This document shows positions 1-4,390 of a stretch of DNA of 6,533 bases, piece by piece. This DNA is from Planctomycetota bacterium. GTDB taxonomy: Bacteria; Planctomycetota; PLA2. Under the pieces are notes generated by a model. That model did no database searches and was not told the DNA's origin. It saw only the letters and a program-made list of their open reading frames with translations. Position 1 is the first letter of the stretch. The number at the start of each line of letters is the position of its first letter. The stretch spans positions 1 to 6,533 of the forward strand of contig JAKLKT010000170.1 in assembly GCA_023150495.1 (NCBI GenBank), in the 5' to 3' direction. A program made the position numbers and the translations under genes.

Positions 1-2205
1 GTGTCACAATCGGCGTCGCCGATGCGCGTGGCAGGAGCCGTGCTTCTCATCGCGATGCTCGGGGCCGAGGTCCGCGCGGAGGACGTCGCCGAGCTTGCCG
101 CGCTGCTCGGGACGGACCGCGGTCGCGAGGCGGCGGCGAAGCTCGCCGGGCTCGGGCCCGCGGCGAAGGATGCCGTGCCGCAGCTTGCCCACGCGCTCGG
201 GAGTTCCGACGGCGGGCTTCGCTGGCGCGCCGCCTGGGCGCTGTCGAGGATCGGTCCGGATGCCGCCCCGGCCGCCCGGGAGCTGGCGGAGAAGGTCGTC
301 GCGGACCACGGCATGCCGTCCGCCGCGGCCCGAATCGCCCTGCGCCGGATCGGCCCTCGTGCGACCGGCGCGGTGATGGAGGCGCTTGCGAGCGCGCCCG
401 AACGGTTCACGGATGCGAAGCCCTACCGCAGCTCGCAGTCGAACCTCCTGAAGGTGTTCCTCGAGTTCGATCTCGACCCGGAGGCGGCCGTGCCCCCCGT
501 GCTCCGCATCCTGGACAACGAGGATGCGCGCGACGAGGCCCTCGCGCTTCTCGCGCGCATGGGGCCGGGCGCCTCCGCCGCCGGTCCGGCGCTCGCGGCC
601 CGCTTCCGCGCGCTTCCGGAGAAGGACGCGAAGGAGGCGCACCTGCTGCTCGACACCCTCGTCGCGTCCGGCGAGCCGGGTGTCGCGACCCTCTCCGAGC
701 TGGCGCAGGCAAGCCTGACGGACGAGAGGCGCGGCAGCGTGATCGGCGCGCTCGCTCGGATCCCCGGGCCGGGAACGGAGGCGGCGAGGAAGCTCCTCGA
801 GACGACCGCGATCAAGCCGGAGCTCGAGGGAGTGCTCCTGCAGGTCGCCAAGGCCGGCCCCCATGCGGCGGACCTTGTGCCCCTGCTCGAGGCCAAGATC
901 GCCCACTGGCGCGCGCCGCCGGGATCGGCGGCAGCCCTTCTCGCGCTCGGCGAGCGGGGCAAGGAGGCGCTGGAGAAGCTCATCTTCAAGAGCGACAAGG
1001 AGATCCGGACCGAGCTCGCGAAACAGCTGTGCAAGGAGGAGTGGGAGTTCGGCGGGCCGGATCCCGACGGCCGGCCGCGCCTCCTCCTGCTGGAGGCGCA
1101 CCGCGGCACCCTCGTCCCGTGGCTGCTGAAGCTCGGCCAGCCGAAGGATCCGGCCGACGCGAAGGTCGAGATCCTCAGAGCCCTCGCGGGCCAGCGGCTC
1201 GCGGGCGCCGACGCCCGCGCCGCGGTGATCCTCGCGAGCCAGCACGTCAAGAGCGAGCCCCCCGCGGTCGCCATGGAGGCGTGCCGTCTCGCCGGCAGTC
1301 TCGGCCCCCTCGCCGCATCCCTCGCCGACCGCCTCCGGGCGATGGTCAAGGAGGCGGATCCCGACGTGATCGTCGCGGCCGCCGCCACGCTGTGCGAGAT
1401 CGGGAAGGGCGGTCCGAAGCAGGCGGATGAGCTGGGACGGGCCATCGTCAAGGCGATCACGGGGAAGGAGATGGAACGGGTCCGGAGGCTCCTCGAGTGG
1501 CTGCCGCGCGACTGCCCACCGCCGCCCGAGCGGTGCGTCGAGATCACCAAGAGCCTGCTTCCGAAGGTGCGGCCGATCAGCACGGTCGGCGTGGACGACT
1601 GGTACGAGTCGGAGATCGCCGCGAGGACTCTCGCCTACCTCCTGCCCGGGCTTCCGGCCGCCGAGCGCGGGCCCGTCCTCGCCGCCCTTCGCACCGAGTA
1701 CCGGACGCTCGGCCTGGCGACGTGGAGCCTCGCAAGGGCCGGCGAGATCGACAACGTCGCCGAGCTCATCCCGGTGAGCGACCTCACGGCTGCCGCGCTC
1801 GAGGGCATCGCCGCCGCCCCGCGCAGTCCGTGGAAGGCCCTCGCGTCGCACCTCGCCCACGCCGACCCGGAAGTCCGCCAGTTCGCGGCGCGCGGCCTGC
1901 TTCGCCTCGACCCGGCCAAGGCCGGCGAAGAGGCATGCCTTCTCGGGCTCGGCGACGACGAGTCCTCGAGCTTCGACGAGGATCTCGTCGCCGAGTACCG
2001 GAAGCTGGCTCCGTCGCCCGTCCCCATGCTGCGCAAGGGGCTCTCGAGCGACAACGCGACGATCCGATGCCGCTCTGCGGTCATGCTCGGAGCCCTGGGG
2101 GACCGGGACGCGATCCCGGCGATCCGGGCCGCCCTCGAGGACGAGGAGCGCATCCGCTCCCGCGAGGTGGGTCTCCGGGTGCTCGACTCGCTCCTCGCGG
2201 AGTGA
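1..2205 (+). CDS. Probable exported HEAT-repeat protein
   Basis: This is a 734-residue all-helical repeat protein, probably a periplasmic or secreted scaffold that binds other proteins; its partner and exact role are unknown. An N-terminal signal peptide is visible: Arg9, a hydrophobic core at about residues 10-22, and a Val-Arg-Ala cleavage site after Ala26. HEAT-like helical pairs, with alternating Ala/Leu helices and Gly-Pro turns, are clear at about residues 41-66, 70-100, 105-130 and 160-200, and again near the end at 620-650 and 683-720. The middle is Ala/Leu-rich and probably consists of diverged repeats. No catalytic motif or C-terminal anchor is seen. The GTG start lies at the window edge, so upstream sequence and the ribosome binding site cannot be judged. 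Met8 (base 22) would give a more typical short signal peptide and is a good alternative. The frame is open to a TGA, 2 bp from the converging protease gene. I am sure of the gene and the repeat class, less sure of the start and of export. Confidence 0.85.
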   Translation: MSQSASPMRVAGAVLLIAMLGAEVRAEDVAELAALLGTDRGREAAAKLAGLGPAAKDAVPQLAHALGSSDGGLRWRAAWALSRIGPDAAPAARELAEKVVADHGMPSAAARIALRRIGPRATGAVMEALASAPERFTDAKPYRSSQSNLLKVFLEFDLDPEAAVPPVLRILDNEDARDEALALLARMGPGASAAGPALAARFRALPEKDAKEAHLLLDTLVASGEPGVATLSELAQASLTDERRGSVIGALARIPGPGTEAARKLLETTAIKPELEGVLLQVAKAGPHAADLVPLLEAKIAHWRAPPGSAAALLALGERGKEALEKLIFKSDKEIRTELAKQLCKEEWEFGGPDPDGRPRLLLLEAHRGTLVPWLLKLGQPKDPADAKVEILRALAGQRLAGADARAAVILASQHVKSEPPAVAMEACRLAGSLGPLAASLADRLRAMVKEADPDVIVAAAATLCEIGKGGPKQADELGRAIVKAITGKEMERVRRLLEWLPRDCPPPPERCVEITKSLLPKVRPISTVGVDDWYESEIAARTLAYLLPGLPAAERGPVLAALRTEYRTLGLATWSLARAGEIDNVAELIPVSDLTAAALEGIAAAPRSPWKALASHLAHADPEVRQFAARGLLRLDPAKAGEEACLLGLGDDESSSFDEDLVAEYRKLAPSPVPMLRKGLSSDNATIRCRSAVMLGALGDRDAIPAIRAALEDEERIRSREVGLRVLDSLLAE

Positions 2206-2216
2206 CCTCAGAGGTC
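2204..2216. repeat. Small palindrome across the convergent stops
   Basis: GACCTC-A-GAGGTC spans the two stop codons where the HEAT gene and the protease gene converge with 2 bp between them. The arms are perfect, but the 1-base centre and lack of T-runs make it a poor terminator. With no spacer, the two transcripts must overlap or be stopped by another means. Confidence 0.4.
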
Positions 2217-3422
2217 GCGCAGCCGCGGGTACTTGAAGCGCATCGCGTCCTGGAACCAGCGCGGGTACTCACGCCAGTGCGCCGCGAGCACCTCCGTGTC
2301 CTCGCGGTCCATCTCCACGACGAAGCGGCCCTCCTCCGGCGGCGGCACGACGAGCGGCACCTTCACCCACTCGCCGCGGTTCGCGACGATCTTCCACGCG
2401 CGCACGTCGTCCGTCGTCTCCTCGTCCACGTAGCGCTCCGCCACCTCGATCCCCGTCAGCGGCTGGAAGAGGTAGGCGCTGAGCGTCGCGAGGTCGTTCG
2501 GGAACGCGGCGAGCGGCTCGTCGAAGCTCTCGGCGAACACGAAGAGCCCCTTCCCGATCTCCTCGTACACGTGCGGCCGCGCGACGTACTGGAAGATCGC
2601 GAGCTGCTCGTGCTCGAGGCACTGCGGCAAGGTCTCCCGGTCGGTGCCCGAGATCTCGAGGCGGAGGTCGTAGCGCCAGACGGTGACCGGGAAGGAGTCG
2701 GGCGTCTCGGGAATCGGCGGCAGCCCCTGCGGGGGATCGGGAGGGGGAGGCATTGGGCTCTCCGAGGGAGCAATGCCGGGAAGCGCGGGGGAGGGGGGCG
2801 GCGGGGGCGCGGGGGCGCGGCCGCGCTCGGCCGCGCCGATCCACGCGAGGTTCAGCGCGTTGACGGTCGCGTGCGCGGCGGCGCAGGGCCAGACGGAGCC
2901 GGTGCGCTCGCGAAGGAAGCCGAAGACGATGCCCGCGAAGAACGCGAAGATCGGATAGCCCGCGAGCTCGCGCACGGGCACGACGTGGCAGATCGCGAAG
3001 AGGAACGACGTCCCGACGAGGCCCAGCTGCGGCCAGAGGGCGCCGCGGAAGCACATCTCCTCCGCGATGCCGGAGACCGCGGCGAGGAGGATCGCGTCGC
3101 GGACGCGGATGGGGCCGAAGAACCCGCCGAGGAACCGCGCGGCCTCCCGCATCCGGGCGGAGAGCCGGTGCGCGACGTGGCAGGCCGCGACGATGCCGAT
3201 GCCCAGGAGAACCCCCTCCCCGAGACCCCTCCCCGTGGGCGCCGAGGGCCCGAACATCTCGACCTTGAAGATCCACGCCCACCCCGCCGAAACCAGCGCG
3301 ACCCCGGAGTAGAACAGGGTAACGGTTGACCTGCGCGGCAGGCGGAAGTCCTTTCGGGGAAACGGGTTGCGTCGTCGAAGGTGCGCCGGCGCTGGCGCAC
3401 CGGCTACCTTCGCATCGACCAT
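2208..3422 (-). CDS. CPBP-family intramembrane metalloprotease with proline-rich linker and unknown C-terminal domain
   Basis: This 404-residue protein belongs to the CPBP (CAAX protease/bacteriocin-processing, Abi) family of membrane-embedded metal-dependent proteases. All signature motifs are present: EExxxR at residues 121-126 (Glu121, Glu122, Arg126), FxxxH at 142-146 (His146) and HxxxN at 184-188 (His184, Asn188). The glutamates and histidines are the expected catalytic and metal-binding residues. Hydrophobic segments lie at about 34-52, 67-83, 110-120, 133-150 and 157-170, with a further stretch around the last motif. A proline-rich linker (about 202-244) follows, then a soluble, charged domain of about 160 residues (245-404) that I do not recognise. 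The substrate is unknown; relatives process prenylated proteins, peptides or bacteriocins, or take part in immunity. The start is ATG at 3422, the last start codon before the membrane core. It overlaps the acyltransferase stop by 19 bp. A good AGGAGG (3439-3444) sits about 16 nt upstream, somewhat far. The frame is also open further upstream, but that would lie deep inside the acyltransferase gene. Confidence 0.9.
   Translation of the reverse strand: MVDAKVAGAPAPAHLRRRNPFPRKDFRLPRRSTVTLFYSGVALVSAGWAWIFKVEMFGPSAPTGRGLGEGVLLGIGIVAACHVAHRLSARMREAARFLGGFFGPIRVRDAILLAAVSGIAEEMCFRGALWPQLGLVGTSFLFAICHVVPVRELAGYPIFAFFAGIVFGFLRERTGSVWPCAAAHATVNALNLAWIGAAERGRAPAPPPPPSPALPGIAPSESPMPPPPDPPQGLPPIPETPDSFPVTVWRYDLRLEISGTDRETLPQCLEHEQLAIFQYVARPHVYEEIGKGLFVFAESFDEPLAAFPNDLATLSAYLFQPLTGIEVAERYVDEETTDDVRAWKIVANRGEWVKVPLVVPPPEEGRFVVEMDREDTEVLAAHWREYPRWFQDAMRFKYPRLRDL
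2731..2757 (+). other. Second G-quadruplex motif in the linker
   Basis: Runs of 5, 3, 5 and 3 G with loops of 3, 1 and 7 bases, again opposite the proline codons of the protease linker. It is weaker than the motif about 30 bases to its right. Confidence 0.5.
2787..2815 (+). other. Four-run G-quadruplex motif
   Basis: Four runs of five or six G on the plus strand are separated by loops of 1, 4 and 3 bases. This meets the usual sequence rule for an intramolecular G-quadruplex. It is the antisense (template) strand of the proline-rich linker of the protease gene, so the G-runs arise from CCN proline codons and would form in DNA, not in that gene's mRNA. Confidence 0.6.
2814..2837. repeat. GC-only perfect hairpin at the protease domain/linker boundary
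   Basis: Arms GGCGCGGCCG and CGGCCGCGCC, 10 bases each and perfectly complementary, flank a 4-base loop. The repeat lies where the CPBP membrane domain ends and the proline-rich linker begins, coding for about IGAAERGRA. The resulting mRNA hairpin would be very stable. Function, if any, is unknown, and alanine/arginine/glycine codons in such GC-rich DNA favour chance palindromes. Confidence 0.6.
3380..3401 (-). repeat. Perfect inverted repeat just after the acyltransferase stop
   Basis: Eight-base arms GGTGCGCC and GGCGCACC with a 6-base loop begin 2 bases after the TAG of the acyltransferase. They lie within the first codons of the protease gene (about residues 8-15). A hairpin here could slow or partly stop transcription between the two genes, or hide the protease start. 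No U-run follows, so it is not a standard intrinsic terminator. A second pairing, CGAAGGT (3376-3382) with ACCTTCG (3406-3412), competes with the outer part of the same stem. Confidence 0.5.
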
Positions 3423-4390
3423 ACCACGGGGGATTCGCCCTCCTGCGCCCGCTCGAAGTCGGTGCGGGAGCGGATCCCCCGGTATCCCTCCGCGACGATC
3501 ACCTGGCCGCACACGCCGCCGAGCGTGTTGCCGGGGCCGGGCAGCGCGATGAGGTCGGGCGCGTACTCGCGGAGCGCCACCCGCACCGACGCCGTGAACC
3601 GGAAGGGCGTCGTCAGCTGCGTGCCGAGGGTGTACGCCGCAAGCTCAAGGGGGTCGGTCGACCACGGCGTGAACCGCGCGCCGCGGCCGTCGACGAGCGA
3701 CACCTTCGGCTCGCTCCAGCCGAGTGCCGCGAGGTGCGCGGCGCCGCGCGACACCCCCTCGACCAGCGGCGTGTGGTAGGGGCCGTGCTGCTTCAGCCGG
3801 TACGGGTAAAGGCTCGGCCCCATCTCGACCGGCGGCAGCCGCTCGAGCAGGTGCGCGACGCCCTTCTCCGTGCCCGCGAGCACCGCGTAGCCGCCGAGGT
3901 CGATCGACGGGAACGCCTCGCCCGGCGCGGCCGCCAGCGCCTCGTCCACGCGCGCCGCGAGCTTCGCGTCGATCCGCCACTGGTCGTCGATCAGCGGGTA
4001 GAGCACCTGCCCGCCCTCCGCGTGCCGCATCTGGAGGACCGAGATCTCCTGCACGAGCCGGAACCCGTCGGCGAACGACAGCGCGCCCGCCGCCGCGAGC
4101 GCCGTGTACCAGCCGAGCGAGTTGCCGCCGATGCACACGACGTCGTGCGCGCGCATCGCCTCGGCCGCGTCGAGCATCGAATGCAGGTAGATGAGCGCCG
4201 ACGCGTTGTCCGGCCGCAGGTGCACCTCGCCGTCCCAGCGCGCGCGGTCCATCTCGAGCACCGGCGGCAGGCCGTACCCCGCGCGCAGCGCGTCCGCCTC
4301 CGCGACCCACGGATGGTCCTCCGGCAGGAGCTTCATCGTCCGCTTCGTGTACGCGCCGCGGCCGGGGAAGAAGAGCGCCGCGCGCTTCAT
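3404..4390 (-). CDS. FabD-like acyltransferase (malonyltransferase fold, substrate probably not malonyl)
   Basis: This 328-residue protein has the length and motif order of ACP S-malonyltransferase (FabD) and polyketide acyltransferase domains, which move an acyl group from CoA to a carrier-protein thiol through an acyl-serine. Visible motifs are FFPGRG at residues 7-12 (PGQG in FabD), the nucleophile elbow GNSLGW at 89-94 with Ser91 (GHSLG in FabD), the catalytic His206 in GPYHTPL, and LPGPGNTLGG near the C terminus (GPG.vL in FabD). Three oddities stand out: Asn90 replaces the usual His before the serine, Arg11 replaces Gln, and the LVQEISVLQM stretch (112-121) lacks the arginine that in FabD binds the malonyl carboxylate. 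It may therefore use a mono-carboxylic acyl group or act as a hydrolase. The ATG overlaps the E1 stop as ATGA. An AAGGGGG stretch starts about 10 nt upstream, and the PGRG motif begins at residue 9 as in FabD, so this start is well supported over Met19. The gene ends in TAG. The fold is fairly certain; the substrate is open. Confidence 0.85.
   Translation of the reverse strand: MKRAALFFPGRGAYTKRTMKLLPEDHPWVAEADALRAGYGLPPVLEMDRARWDGEVHLRPDNASALIYLHSMLDAAEAMRAHDVVCIGGNSLGWYTALAAAGALSFADGFRLVQEISVLQMRHAEGGQVLYPLIDDQWRIDAKLAARVDEALAAAPGEAFPSIDLGGYAVLAGTEKGVAHLLERLPPVEMGPSLYPYRLKQHGPYHTPLVEGVSRGAAHLAALGWSEPKVSLVDGRGARFTPWSTDPLELAAYTLGTQLTTPFRFTASVRVALREYAPDLIALPGPGNTLGGVCGQVIVAEGYRGIRSRTDFERAQEGESPVVWSMRR
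3439..3444 (-). promoter_or_regulatory. Candidate Shine-Dalgarno for the CPBP protease gene
   Basis: AGGAGG on the minus strand, inside the last codons of the acyltransferase gene, lies about 16 nt before the ATG at 3422. The match is perfect but the spacing is longer than usual. No closer in-frame ATG, GTG or TTG exists, so I still favour this pairing. Confidence 0.45.
4387..4390 (-). promoter_or_regulatory. ATGA stop/start overlap coupling E1 to the acyltransferase
   Basis: On the minus strand the E1 TGA and the acyltransferase ATG share bases as ATGA. Such overlaps usually mean that ribosomes finishing the first gene restart on the second, giving matched amounts of the two proteins. A purine stretch (AAGGGGG) lies just upstream inside the E1 C-terminal codons and can serve as ribosome binding site. 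Confidence 0.85.

Noticed and set aside
1200..1219. Perfect 8-bp inverted repeat CGCGGGCG/CGCCCGCG inside the HEAT gene
   Set aside because: Lies mid-gene over Ala/Gly/Arg codons with no positional logic. It shows that short GC palindromes arise by chance here and lowers the weight of the other hairpins.
4..1860. Long minus-strand open frame opposite the HEAT gene
   Set aside because: Arg/Gly/Glu-rich with no recognisable domain, as expected for the antisense of GC-rich coding DNA with few stop codons. The plus-strand frame has a signal peptide and repeats.
1497..3329. Long plus-strand open frame crossing the HEAT/protease junction
   Set aside because: Runs across both convergent genes in a frame that gives low-complexity Arg/Pro/Glu sequence; a shadow frame.
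3423..3512. N-terminal extension of the protease to an ATG at 3512
   Set aside because: Would overlap the acyltransferase by over 100 bp, and the added 30 residues are Arg/Gly-rich with no membrane or signal character.
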